Shown: positions 47,332-54,970 of the stretch, one piece after another | Numbering within the stretch: the first letter of the stretch is position 1 | Layout: every line of letters starts with the position of its first letter | Origin: Cytophaga aurantiaca DSM 3654 | GTDB taxonomy: Bacteria > Bacteroidota > Bacteroidia > Cytophagales > Cytophagaceae | Direction of reading: 5' to 3' | NCBI RefSeq assembly: GCF_000379725.1 | Contig: NZ_KB903623.1 | Location: forward strand, 1-64,000 | DNA length: 64,000 bases | Position numbers and translations under genes: made by a program | Notes under the pieces: generated by a model | Database searches by the model: none | What the model was told of the DNA's origin: nothing | The model's input: only the letters and a program-made list of their open reading frames with translations

Positions 47332-47916
47332 ATGATGAAAATAAACGAAGAGTTGAAAGATAAGATCTCCTATGGATTAATTATCGCTATTTTGTTGACA
47401 GCAATTGTACCGCTTGTAACAACAGTTGATACGGGATTACTTATTACGTTGCGTGCGCTGTTTGTGGGTTTATTGGCAGGTTTATATTTGGTTACGGCAG
47501 AATCGAAAGATCTTTTCTTTTTAACTTTTGCGTCCTTTATTGCATTATCGGCTGTACAGTTGTTGGCTCCCGGTATAGATGTATCCTATATCAAAGCCTT
47601 GTTTGCATTGCCTTTTTTATTGTCGGCCATTGCTTTTGGTGTGTTGGCGTATAAACACAGCAAAGAATTCAAGACTTTTGAAATGCTGGAATTTTTGCTG
47701 GTGTTGTTTTTATTGATCTCATCAACCCGCTATGCAGTTACTACAGAATACTCTATGTATTACTCGTTTGGTACCTGCTTTCTGATTTCAACATTGATCT
47801 ACAACAACAATCTTTGGATGCGTTACAAAGACTCAGAGAAAGAGCTGTTGATCTTATTGCTGGTTGTATCGTTTGTGGATGTGATCCAGGTGAGCGCGAA
47901 GTTTATTTCGTTTTAA
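47332..47916 (+). CDS. Hypothetical polytopic membrane protein (paralogue 1)
   Basis: Protein of about 194 residues with five or six membrane segments (LIIAILLTAIVPLVTTV, ALFVGLLAGLYLVTAESKDL, LFFLTFASFIALSAVQLL, ALFALPFLLSAIAFGVLAY, LLVLFLLISSTRYAV) and a short cytosolic start. It shares the N-terminal element ELKDKISYG and the KDLFFLTF segment with the protein encoded at 48094-48708. No family known to me. Begins 4 bp after the TlpA-like gene. Confidence 0.65.
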   Translation: MMKINEELKDKISYGLIIAILLTAIVPLVTTVDTGLLITLRALFVGLLAGLYLVTAESKDLFFLTFASFIALSAVQLLAPGIDVSYIKALFALPFLLSAIAFGVLAYKHSKEFKTFEMLEFLLVLFLLISSTRYAVTTEYSMYYSFGTCFLISTLIYNNNLWMRYKDSEKELLILLLVVSFVDVIQVSAKFISF

Positions 47917-48093
47917 AATATTCTTACTGCTGTTATAATTTTCCACTCTTACCACAACTACAAATCTACCCGCTGTTGTGCCAACGGCCGACAGCCAATT
48001 TAAGGGCGCTGGTTTTTGAAAAGGATATGAATTTATTTTATTCATATCAATAGACAGACATGCTGAGTTTCTTCTACCTATAATGAATATTTT

Positions 48094-48708
48094 ATGTTGA
48101 AGTTGAAAAAAGAAATAAAAGACAAAATATCATATGGTATCATTGGCGCAATTATATTTACAGCGCTTTTACCCATTTTAGGGTCACGTGATGGGTTGGT
48201 TATATTTTTTCAACATGGGTTCATATTAAGTTTAGCTGTTTTTTATACAATCATTTCAGAGAAAAAAGATTTGTTTTTTTTAACGTTTATATTGTTTATT
48301 GTTCAAAGATTAACTTTAATTGGCTTTAGTATTAATATTTCGAATGAGGTATTTTATATGTTTATTAAGATTTTTTCTGTAGTAGCAATTTTGTCAAATG
48401 TGTTTCCTGCATTGGCTTTGTGGATAGAGGCAAAGCATAATAAAGAGTCTGGAAATATGGAATTAGCAGAGATTCTTTTAATTGTACTTTTCTTAATTCC
48501 TCTATGCTTAGAAGTACTTTATAGTGTAAATGTAATTATTCCTGATTTTTCTATGGGTTGGTATTTGGCGTTCGGTTTTCTTATTATATTACTTATGAGA
48601 AAAAGGAATTTGTGGTTGCAGTATTCAGAAAATAAAAAAAATATTTTAATGTTTATCTTGGTCGTGTGTTTTGTTGAATTGATTAAGAAATGTTCTATGC
48701 TTATTTAA
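48094..48708 (+). CDS. Hypothetical polytopic membrane protein (paralogue 2)
   Basis: Protein of 204 residues, paralogue of the preceding one: EIKDKISYGIIGAIIFTALLPI then EKKDLFFLTFILFIVQRLTL, with similar membrane topology. The copies differ considerably, so the duplication is old. Separated by about 180 bp in which I see no gene. Function unknown. Confidence 0.6.
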   Translation: MLKLKKEIKDKISYGIIGAIIFTALLPILGSRDGLVIFFQHGFILSLAVFYTIISEKKDLFFLTFILFIVQRLTLIGFSINISNEVFYMFIKIFSVVAILSNVFPALALWIEAKHNKESGNMELAEILLIVLFLIPLCLEVLYSVNVIIPDFSMGWYLAFGFLIILLMRKRNLWLQYSENKKNILMFILVVCFVELIKKCSMLI

Positions 48709-48727
48709 TTTTTTAATAAATAGTTAT

Positions 48728-49165
48728 ATGCTTGTTAATCTATCTTCAATTTTTGCTGTTATTCGAAAAGTATTTTGGATCATATTGTCAGTTATATTTA
48801 TTTTGTTGATTGTGTTGTTTTTCGTAACATCTTTTAATATAGTATTTTTATTTTTCGTCTTTTTTATAGGATTCCCCTTGTTAGTTTTACGGAAATTTTT
48901 TCATATTATGATTTCGTATCCGGCAAAATTTGACGATCAATATTTATATCTCGGTAAGAAAAAAATAAAGCTGCAAGATATAAGAGGAGTGAAGCTCGTA
49001 GCCCGCAATTTATATAGCATCGAAATTGAAGACGATACTAAAAAACAGTATTTTGAAAGTTATAATTGGGGCCTGCATGAATATATTACATATTTCTCGT
49101 ATACCTTCAATGAGAAGACAAAGGAGTTGGTGCGAAGGATTAATGCTGCTAAAGAGGATAATTGA
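48728..49165 (+). CDS. Hypothetical membrane protein
   Basis: Protein of 145 residues. Two long hydrophobic segments at the N-terminus (FWIILSVIFILLIVLFFVTS and a second around FLFFVFFIGFPLLVL) are followed by a soluble domain that resembles PH-like domains of bacterial membrane proteins (KFDDQYLYLGKKKIKLQDI, LYSIEIEDDTKKQYF). This is a guess. Near the previous gene, likely cotranscribed. Confidence 0.55.
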   Translation: MLVNLSSIFAVIRKVFWIILSVIFILLIVLFFVTSFNIVFLFFVFFIGFPLLVLRKFFHIMISYPAKFDDQYLYLGKKKIKLQDIRGVKLVARNLYSIEIEDDTKKQYFESYNWGLHEYITYFSYTFNEKTKELVRRINAAKEDN

Positions 49166-49232
49166 TATTTTTATTTATCAACCTTGGCGGAATAAATGTT
49201 ACTTATTGTTAGTATATTTTAATTTCTGTCTA

Positions 49233-49556
49233 TCACTTTGAACAATTTCTTTTATAATGTCTATCATAAATCATTTTAGAATTTCCACTGAAGCATTTCG
49301 CTTCAGAATATTCCTTACTTTTTTGTATTAAATGATTACATAAATCATATTTGAAAATTATTGTTTGATGACTCCAACTATGTTGATTCCTTAAATATCG
49401 CTGCCGTTTTTTTATTATTTCCATACCATCTTTATAGGAAGCGGTATCAACTGACCAGCTACTCCAATGTTTACTGCTCTTACGACCTTTATTATCCCAA
49501 CCGAAAACGTTCAGTGCAGCACACATTGTCGTAATTAGTAGGATTTGTCGAAGCAT
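49233..49556 (-). CDS. Small hypothetical exported protein
   Basis: Protein of 107 residues with a signal peptide (LLITTMCAALNVFGWD) and a basic, Ser-rich mature part. It lies downstream of a collapsed attC-like site, which would make it a possible seventh cassette, but no site with a matching arm follows it. Family not recognised. Confidence 0.4.
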   Translation of the reverse strand: MLRQILLITTMCAALNVFGWDNKGRKSSKHWSSWSVDTASYKDGMEIIKKRQRYLRNQHSWSHQTIIFKYDLCNHLIQKSKEYSEAKCFSGNSKMIYDRHYKRNCSK

Positions 49557-49584
49557 ATAGGACGAATATGTTTTTTATAAAATT

Positions 49585-49607
49585 GCTACAACCTAGTGTT
49601 ACAGGCA
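49585..49607 (-). other. Collapsed attC-like site
   Basis: Outer arms TGCCTGTAAC and GTTGTAGC (minus strand) are kept but only five bases separate the inner AAC and GTT. The hairpin body has been lost. The outer arm matches exactly the first ten bases of the unit it ends, which marks it as the site of the 49613-50359 unit. Confidence 0.7.
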
Positions 49608-49612
49608 TGTTT

Positions 49613-50359
49613 TTATTTACATTCTAATAACTTTTTATTTAATTCTTCTTCGAATAATTTATAAGTATCATAGGTAGCAGCTTTTTTCCAATCCATGCAA
49701 GCTGATTCTGTTTTCCCTAGTTTATAGTAGCAATCACCTCTCAATATAATATAAATAATATATTCAGGTAATACAGGCATATCATTATTTTTGAGATAAT
49801 CATTTTCAAAGTAATTCAGTGATTTGTCAAGGCATTTTATAGATTTTTCATATTTCATTTTGGAAAAATAAAAATCTGCGAGACTTTCGTTTGCTGAATT
49901 ATAATATTTATTTGCTGAATCAATTGAGATTGGTATTAAATATTTCTCAGCTAATTTACTATCTCCTTTTGCTATATAATAGTTACCATAAGCATATTGA
50001 AGGTATTCTCTGTTTAAATTATATGTTTTTACTATCAACAACGTTTGAAATGATAATTGCAATTTATTTGTTTGATTTAATAAAAAGGACTTTTGAATTA
50101 ATTGTTCCGACATTTTTACGGAATCACAATGATCTAAAGAATTATCATGTGTAAATAGATTAAAAAGTGAATCTATTTTGTTAATTACAACCTCAGGTTT
50201 TAGATAGTAATTTGTATGATAAAAATTTTTATTATACTTAAATGAAGTACAAAATTCATCTGATAAGGGAGGGAGTGGTGAGATTTCTTCAAATAGTTCT
50301 TGTCCATTTGAAATAGTTGGAACAACAATTAAGATAAAAATAAGTATCAGATTGATCAT
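49613..50359 (-). CDS. Cassette gene 6: exported TPR-like protein
   Basis: Protein of 248 residues. Signal peptide LILIFILIVVPTISNGQ; the mature part is helical, with repeats similar to TPR (ESLADFYFSKMKYEKSIKCL, IILRGDCYYKLGKTESACMD). The start ATG at 50359 is chosen because the earlier in-frame start lies inside the preceding palindrome. The leader is only 27 bp from the unit boundary. Function unknown. TPR call is tentative. Confidence 0.6.
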   Translation of the reverse strand: MINLILIFILIVVPTISNGQELFEEISPLPPLSDEFCTSFKYNKNFYHTNYYLKPEVVINKIDSLFNLFTHDNSLDHCDSVKMSEQLIQKSFLLNQTNKLQLSFQTLLIVKTYNLNREYLQYAYGNYYIAKGDSKLAEKYLIPISIDSANKYYNSANESLADFYFSKMKYEKSIKCLDKSLNYFENDYLKNNDMPVLPEYIIYIILRGDCYYKLGKTESACMDWKKAATYDTYKLFEEELNKKLLECK

Positions 50360-50377
50360 TTTGTTTATGACTTTAAT

Positions 50378-50540
50378 TGCCTGTAACGGTTGTGCTTGTA
50401 ATTGGTGCAAATGTTAATCCTTGAATGCTTCCGCACCACTTCTGAAAGCATATTTTGATATACAAATTATTCATGCGGTTTTAACGCACTAAAATTTCCT
50501 TGAAGCCGAACTTGCACTAATTACTAGCTATTGTTGTGTG
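50378..50540 (-). other. attC-like site, family A (copy A1)
   Basis: About 163 bp ending in minus-strand arms. Inner arms ATTGGTGCAAATGTTAA and TTGCACTAATTAC pair, and the same sequence occurs at A2 and A3. The arm next to the 50548 gene reads GTTGTGTG on the plus strand and does not match that gene's own unit start (GTTGGCAG), unlike all other sites. Confidence 0.75.
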
Positions 50541-50547
50541 TATTGCT

Positions 50548-51405
50548 TTATTCGTTTATTATTTCATTCATGTATACCAATAACCAAATCGTTATTCCTG
50601 TTTTAACTTTTAAGCTTCTAACTTGATTTTCTGTAATTCCTACATTTGGTTGGTGAACATTGCACAAAATAGAATAACAATCACAAACATATTTTATTTC
50701 ATTTTTTGTAAAATCATCCAACATTCCAAATTTGATTTGCGATGTAAAAAACTCAATTTTCTGCTCTCTTGTTATTCGTATGTGAATCAGCTTTTGTTTA
50801 CCAATTTTATATTTACGAAATTCTTTCTCAAACATTTCTGCATTTTTCAATTTCTCAACTGGTGCAAGAATGTCGTCAATTAAATGCTCCAAAATTGTAC
50901 GCAAAGAAATTAGGCAATGCCTTAATCGGTCAGGATTTGAATCATTTTCAAGTGCGAAATTTGCACCATACCAAATATTTTCAAGTCCAAGTTCTTTCAA
51001 ATAGGGAACCAGATTCTCACTTAAAATTTCTTCTTTGGCTTTAATATCTTCATCTGTTAAATCAGAAACTAAACTTTCTTTAAATTCCTCAGCAGATTTT
51101 AAATTCAGAATTTCGAGGTCTGTTATAAATCCAAATTGTAATTCTGGATTATTCTTTAACCTTTCGCCAATATTTCCAATTCTCCTTAAATTCTCAAGTA
51201 ACTCGGAATTTAAAAATGGCTTAAACTCTGTGATATCAAACTTAGGGAAATTATAAGTTGGTATATCAATTTTTGGAAGTAGAGCTTTGAATTTGTTTTG
51301 TGTCTCAATAATTTGTCGAACACTTTCAGGTAATGAAAATCTGTCGGCAATTTTAGCCATTTCAATTAGTGTTGAATTCATTCCTGTCAATTTGATTTTA
51401 TCCAA
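50548..51405 (-). CDS. Cassette gene 5: hypothetical protein with HEPN-like motif
   Basis: Protein of 285 residues beginning at a TTG; the first ATG at 51381 would give 277 residues. N-terminal part is helical and Leu/Ile-rich; the middle LRHCLISLRTILEHLID holds an R-x4-H segment of the kind found in HEPN ribonuclease families, which occur in toxin and anti-phage systems. That similarity is weak and based on a short motif. No membrane segment. Sits alone between a family B site and a family A site. Confidence 0.5.
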   Translation of the reverse strand: MDKIKLTGMNSTLIEMAKIADRFSLPESVRQIIETQNKFKALLPKIDIPTYNFPKFDITEFKPFLNSELLENLRRIGNIGERLKNNPELQFGFITDLEILNLKSAEEFKESLVSDLTDEDIKAKEEILSENLVPYLKELGLENIWYGANFALENDSNPDRLRHCLISLRTILEHLIDDILAPVEKLKNAEMFEKEFRKYKIGKQKLIHIRITREQKIEFFTSQIKFGMLDDFTKNEIKYVCDCYSILCNVHQPNVGITENQVRSLKVKTGITIWLLVYMNEIINE

Positions 51406-51423
51406 AGTGTTTTTCTAGCATTA

Positions 51424-51617
51424 CTGCCAACGTTTAACATGCAATTTGTAGCGGTATTTAAAGATAAGAAGTTTAATGGAACAGAGTAGACAAATTGCTG
51501 CGGAAATCCATATTCTATTTTACCATCAGAATTCCGCAGGAATTTGGTGGAGTAGGAAAGAGCTCAACTGTTTCCTGAGAAACGCACCGCTATAAATTGT
51601 ATGTATTGTTGTAGCAC
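51424..51617 (-). other. attC-like site, family B (copy B1)
   Basis: About 194 bp. Long outer arms CGTTTAACATGCAATTTGTA and ATAAATTGTATGT pair imperfectly, with a central hairpin around TCAGAATTCCGCAGGAATTT. The sequence is nearly the same as B2. The arm GTTGTAGCAC equals the first bases of its own unit. Confidence 0.85.
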
Positions 51618-51623
51618 GTTTTT

Positions 51624-52112
51624 TTATTCAATTTTTCTTTCAAGTTGAGCTTTAAACAGTTTACGTAATCTATAACCTAATGCACTGTTGTCCGCATAAG
51701 CCGAAATAGTTGTTCTAAAGTCAATTTCATCTTTAGATTTAGTTTCAGCATCAAATGCTAGAATTAGATTCGCTTCATTAAGTCCTGAAATTGAAATTCT
51801 TAAAAATTTAGATTCAAATTCTTTTACTGTTTTTAAATTACTTGCTTTAAAAGCTGGCCAATCTTTCTTATTTCTACTAGTAAAGTCGGCATTTTTTTGT
51901 TCAAACTTATTTAGGTTTCGCTTGATTGATTCACCAAGAATTTCATCATTGACATCAAATTTCAAGATTTCAATTTCTTCTTGCTCATAATGCACCCATG
52001 ATTCATCAATAAAGAAGGGAGCTATTAGAATCTTGTCATATTCATTGCTTAGGTAAATAGCAATCATATGCGGAAACTGTTTTTTTTCTTTATTTAACTT
52101 GAACCATTTCAT
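51624..52112 (-). CDS. Cassette gene 4: hypothetical protein
   Basis: Protein of 162 residues, rich in Lys, Asn and Asp, with alternating strands (MIAIYLSNEYDKILIAPFFI) and helices. No signal peptide or membrane segment, hence probably cytoplasmic. I know no family. The stop codon is 6 bp from the next palindrome, and the leader is 22 bp. Confidence 0.55.
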   Translation of the reverse strand: MKWFKLNKEKKQFPHMIAIYLSNEYDKILIAPFFIDESWVHYEQEEIEILKFDVNDEILGESIKRNLNKFEQKNADFTSRNKKDWPAFKASNLKTVKEFESKFLRISISGLNEANLILAFDAETKSKDEIDFRTTISAYADNSALGYRLRKLFKAQLERKIE

Positions 52113-52124
52113 ATTTTCTCAAAT

Positions 52125-52323
52125 GTGCTACAACGTTTAACATGCAATTTGTAGCGGTATTTAAAGATAAGAAGTTTAAAGGAACAGAGTAGACAAATAT
52201 TGCTGCGGAAAATTATAATCTATTTTACCATCAGAATTCCGCAGGAATTTGGCGGAGTAGGATAGAGCCTTACTTTTTCCCAACAAACGAACCGCTATAA
52301 ATTGTATGTTAAACGTTGTAGGT
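52125..52323 (-). other. attC-like site, family B (copy B2)
   Basis: About 199 bp, same sequence family as B1. The arms CAACGTTTAACATGCAATTT and AAATTGTATGTTAAACGTTG pair with only wobble-type mismatches. Outer arm GTTGTAGGT equals the start of its unit at 52901-52909 in reverse complement. Confidence 0.85.
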
Positions 52324-52329
52324 TTTTTT

Positions 52330-52872
52330 TTAATATGGGCCAGAAATTATTGCAATTTCAGAGGGATTGTAGATAGTATATATTGATTGTTTTATTCCAA
52401 TAAATTTCATAATTAATTCATGCAGAATTAAATCGTATTCAGATATGTTAGATTTGGTGTGTATATTTAATGAACTCATAACTGCTATTTTATCAAGCGC
52501 TTCACTAAACTCTCTATAAGTAGACCAAGATTCGTACTTAATAAATTTTTCATCATATTCCCAGTCATAATTTAATCCAATAGCATAAAAATTATCTGGC
52601 AAACTTTCGTTTAAAGTATTTGAATTATTTATTTGGTCAACTGCAAAATCAGAAACATAATTAACATTTAAAGCATTGATTTCTTTATCTGAAAATCTTA
52701 ACCAATTTTTTCTGTCTACATTTCCCTCATAATTTGTTTGAAAATATTCCGAATAAGACTTTATATTTTTAAAGTGTTCAGATAGTAATGAATCTGTATC
52801 CGTAATATAAATGCCTTTTAAAAAGCAAATCTTATTGTTATGCTTCGCAATTAGACCAGTAACTGTCCCCAT
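52330..52872 (-). CDS. Cassette gene 3: hypothetical protein
   Basis: Protein of 180 residues. MGTVTGLIAKHNNKICFLKG begins like a small GIY-like or NTN-like fold, but nothing is diagnostic. The middle is acidic and Ser/Asn-rich; the end ISEYDLILHELIMKFIGIKQ is helical. Cytoplasmic. Not recognised. Confidence 0.5.
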   Translation of the reverse strand: MGTVTGLIAKHNNKICFLKGIYITDTDSLLSEHFKNIKSYSEYFQTNYEGNVDRKNWLRFSDKEINALNVNYVSDFAVDQINNSNTLNESLPDNFYAIGLNYDWEYDEKFIKYESWSTYREFSEALDKIAVMSSLNIHTKSNISEYDLILHELIMKFIGIKQSIYTIYNPSEIAIISGPY

Positions 52873-52900
52873 ATTCTTAAATGTAAGAGTTATCTAAAAT

Positions 52901-53064
52901 TACCTACAACGGTGTTGCTGGTAATTGGTGCAAATGTTAATGCTTATAAGTTTCCACACCACTACTGAAAGCATGCATTAATATAAAATTATTTATGCGG
53001 TTGTAAGGCACAGAAGTTTCCTAACAAACGGACTTGCACTAATTACTAGCTATTGTTAGCAACA
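52901..53064 (-). other. attC-like site, family A (copy A2)
   Basis: About 164 bp, nearly the same as A1 and A3. Inner arms GTAATTGGTGCAA and TTGCACTAATTAC pair. Outer arm GTTAGCAACA (53055-53064) is the reverse complement of the first ten bases of its unit at 54005-54014; beyond that three of four further bases also agree. Confidence 0.88.
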
Positions 53065-53070
53065 TTACTT

Positions 53071-53970
53071 CTAGTTGTCTCCAAGGTTTGCAATTCTTTT
53101 GATTTTAGATTCAACACCAATTAGTTTACTTGGGTCTGGAAATAGATTCGATACATTTTCAGGTGCAATAAGTGCTGGATGTATCTCAGCACCTTTACCT
53201 ATTAGTTCTGCAAATGTGGTAATTGAATTCTTGATTCTCTCAATATTTTCTGGTGTATTTTCTCGAAAGTGTTGAGATGATATATGTTCAGCTTCTGCTT
53301 CTATCATTAAATCGGTTTCCGCCTTTTGAGCTTTTAATATATCTTCTAAACTGTCATTTTTAACCTTAAGTCCTCTAATTTGTTGAGCAAGCATTTGCCC
53401 TTCTAAAATTTTCTTATAAATGACAGCTGACGCCCAAACTAGACTTGCTATTACAGTTACAGCAGATGCCCCAACAAAAACATTAAGCCAAATTGAACCG
53501 TTTTCAACACTTACAATTTTAGTTTGTCCATTAATGTCATCATTGAAAATTACCTGTGTTAATGCTAAATGAATCTCTCTTGAAACTTTTGACAATTCGT
53601 CAAAATCGTTAACTGGTGGTAATTTTATATTAATTGAATTAATATCTTCCGCAGGAACAGTTGTCAGTAGCACATTGAAAAAATTTAAGCTAAGGGTCTT
53701 TAATAATGAGAGATTATTAACTATATCACGTCCTTCTTGTATCTGAACAGTCATTTGATCGTTGGCTGTTGTAAAAATAACTGAATTGCTTAGTGACTCA
53801 ACAATTCCGTCAAAAATATTTAGAGTTTTCATATCGTTTACTACAGTTCTAATATTATTCAGTCCAGAAAAGGTCATTGTTTGTCCATTACCTGCGGCTG
53901 TAGAATTCCACACTAGTCGAGTAAGTATATTTTGTAGTTGCTGCTTTATTAATTTTAAAGATGTATCCAT
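53071..53970 (-). CDS. Cassette gene 2: hypothetical membrane-anchored protein
   Basis: Protein of 299 residues. A soluble domain (TFSGLNNIRTVVNDMKTLNI and following) is followed by one membrane helix (FVGASAVTVIASLVWASAVI near residue 175) and a coiled-coil-like charged part ending in ESKIKRIANLGDN. Not recognised. The ATG lies 43 bp into its unit. Confidence 0.55.
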   Translation of the reverse strand: MDTSLKLIKQQLQNILTRLVWNSTAAGNGQTMTFSGLNNIRTVVNDMKTLNIFDGIVESLSNSVIFTTANDQMTVQIQEGRDIVNNLSLLKTLSLNFFNVLLTTVPAEDINSINIKLPPVNDFDELSKVSREIHLALTQVIFNDDINGQTKIVSVENGSIWLNVFVGASAVTVIASLVWASAVIYKKILEGQMLAQQIRGLKVKNDSLEDILKAQKAETDLMIEAEAEHISSQHFRENTPENIERIKNSITTFAELIGKGAEIHPALIAPENVSNLFPDPSKLIGVESKIKRIANLGDN

Positions 53971-54004
53971 GTGTTTTATTTTGGTTTATTTATTGCATTA
54001 GTAT

Positions 54005-54169
54005 TGTTGCTAACGTCTATGCTTATAATTGGTGCAAATGTTAATGCTTTTCAGTTTCCACACCATTACTGAAAGCATGCCTTAATTTACAAATTATTTA
54101 TGCGGTTGTAATGCACTGATGTTTCCTAACAAACGGAATTGCACTAATTACTAGCTGTTGTTAGCACCA
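54005..54169 (-). other. attC-like site, family A (copy A3)
   Basis: About 165 bp, with the same inner arms as A1 and A2. Outer arm GTTAGCACCA (54160-54169) is the reverse complement of the first ten bases of its unit at 54712-54721. A3 and A2 share long blocks such as GCAAATGTTAATGCTT and TTGCACTAATTACTAGCT. Confidence 0.88.
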
Positions 54170-54171
54170 GT

Positions 54172-54699
54172 TTATTCTTTATCAATTAACAGTTTAAATT
54201 CCTTAATATTTTTCAAACTATATTCAGCACGGTTCAATGTAGTCATCCCATTTGGAATCTGGGCATTTACTTTTGGAGCATGAACTAATTTATTGTTAAT
54301 TATCAAGGCAAGTCTTTTATGGATTGCATTTTCTGTAGCAATGGACCAGACATTTGTTCCATATTCATCAAGCATTATTTCAAGACCTACATAATCAGGA
54401 TATAATCCTTTAAAATTAGTTTTAAAAATCTCCACACTATAAAAATTATCCTTAATAACTATTGGCATAGGGACAATATAATATACCTCATCAGATTTGT
54501 CCAATTGTCTTTCATAACCATTTATAGTATCACTAATATAATACCAACCCGTTACAAGAGTTGAGTCTTTAAGTATTTTACTATATACAGAGTCGATTTT
54601 TGTTTTAAAGTCTGATTGTTTATTTAAATTCTGTCCATTACAATTAGTTATACTAAGCAATAAGCATAAGAAATAAATAAATCTAAAATTGTTTTTCAT
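54172..54699 (-). CDS. Cassette gene 1: hypothetical lipoprotein
   Basis: Protein of 175 residues. Signal segment FIYFLCLLLSITNC ends in a lipobox-like Cys20, and the mature part begins NGQNLNKQSD. The rest has strands and a helical end (LNRAEYSLKNIKEFKLLI). Predicted exported lipoprotein of unknown role. The leader is 21 bp from the unit boundary, so the unit is a minimal cassette. Confidence 0.55.
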   Translation of the reverse strand: MKNNFRFIYFLCLLLSITNCNGQNLNKQSDFKTKIDSVYSKILKDSTLVTGWYYISDTINGYERQLDKSDEVYYIVPMPIVIKDNFYSVEIFKTNFKGLYPDYVGLEIMLDEYGTNVWSIATENAIHKRLALIINNKLVHAPKVNAQIPNGMTTLNRAEYSLKNIKEFKLLIDKE

Positions 54700-54721
54700 G
54701 TTTACTTTAATTGGTGCTAAC

Positions 54722-54768
54722 TAGTATATACACGCACCTACTTGCATGTATATTTCATATGTTTCTAG
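54722..54768 (-). other. Short hairpin upstream of the first cassette
   Basis: A hairpin with arms ATATACACGCA / TGCATGTATAT (one mismatch) sits immediately before the first unit boundary. It may be a short attC of a lost cassette or part of an attI-like site. I cannot decide from sequence alone. Confidence 0.4.
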
Positions 54769-54771
54769 CCG

Positions 54772-54815
54772 AACCGTTTACTATCCGTTTAATAAACGTT
54801 TATAAAACGGTTACC
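54772..54815. repeat. 11-bp periodic array, first block
   Basis: Four consecutive 11-mers: AACCGTTTACT, ATCCGTTTAAT, AAACGTTTATA, AAACGGTTACC. The block is also weakly palindromic. Confidence 0.65.
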
Positions 54816-54970
54816 AAATTTTGAATTTTTAAAAACAAAAAAACATTTATTCTTTCAAAAATCAGCTAGCGTCTAAATATCCATTCTTTTTAGAATAAAT
54901 CAAAATAGTCTGGATGAATCACTCAGGTTTAGGAAGGTAACACACAGCTCATAGTAGCATTTAAAGTATG

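Larger units (their letters stand above)
49585..54721 (-). mobile_element. Integron-like gene cassette array without a visible integrase
   Basis: Six one-gene units read on the minus strand, each running from a GTTR site to an imperfect palindrome that ends 2-7 bp after the stop codon of its gene. Leaders before the starts are only 21-50 bp. For five units the first 9-10 bases (54712-54721, 54005-54014, 52901-52909, 52125-52134, 50378-50387) are the exact reverse complement of the outer arm of the unit's own final palindrome (54160-54169, 53055-53064, 52315-52323, 51608-51617, 49598-49607). Such a match is expected for integron cassettes, since the arm of attC and the cassette's first bases pair when the cassette is a circle. 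Cores read GTTAGCA, GTTGTAG and GTTACAG, not GTTRRRY. Confidence 0.8.

Noticed and set aside
47917-48093. attC-like sequence between the two membrane protein genes (GTTGTGCCAACGGCCGAC)
   Set aside because: It resembles a short core, but no partner arm or hairpin of family A or B is present.
49585-54721. Reading the palindromes as MITEs or simple intergenic repeats
   Set aside because: A dispersed repeat would not make each unit's first ten bases match the outer arm of its own last palindrome while differing from its neighbours. Five of six units show this.
49585-54721. Canonical superintegron with VCR-type sites
   Set aside because: The core sites do not fit GTTRRRY past the fourth base, the sites are longer than usual, and no integrase is visible. 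I keep it as integron-like.
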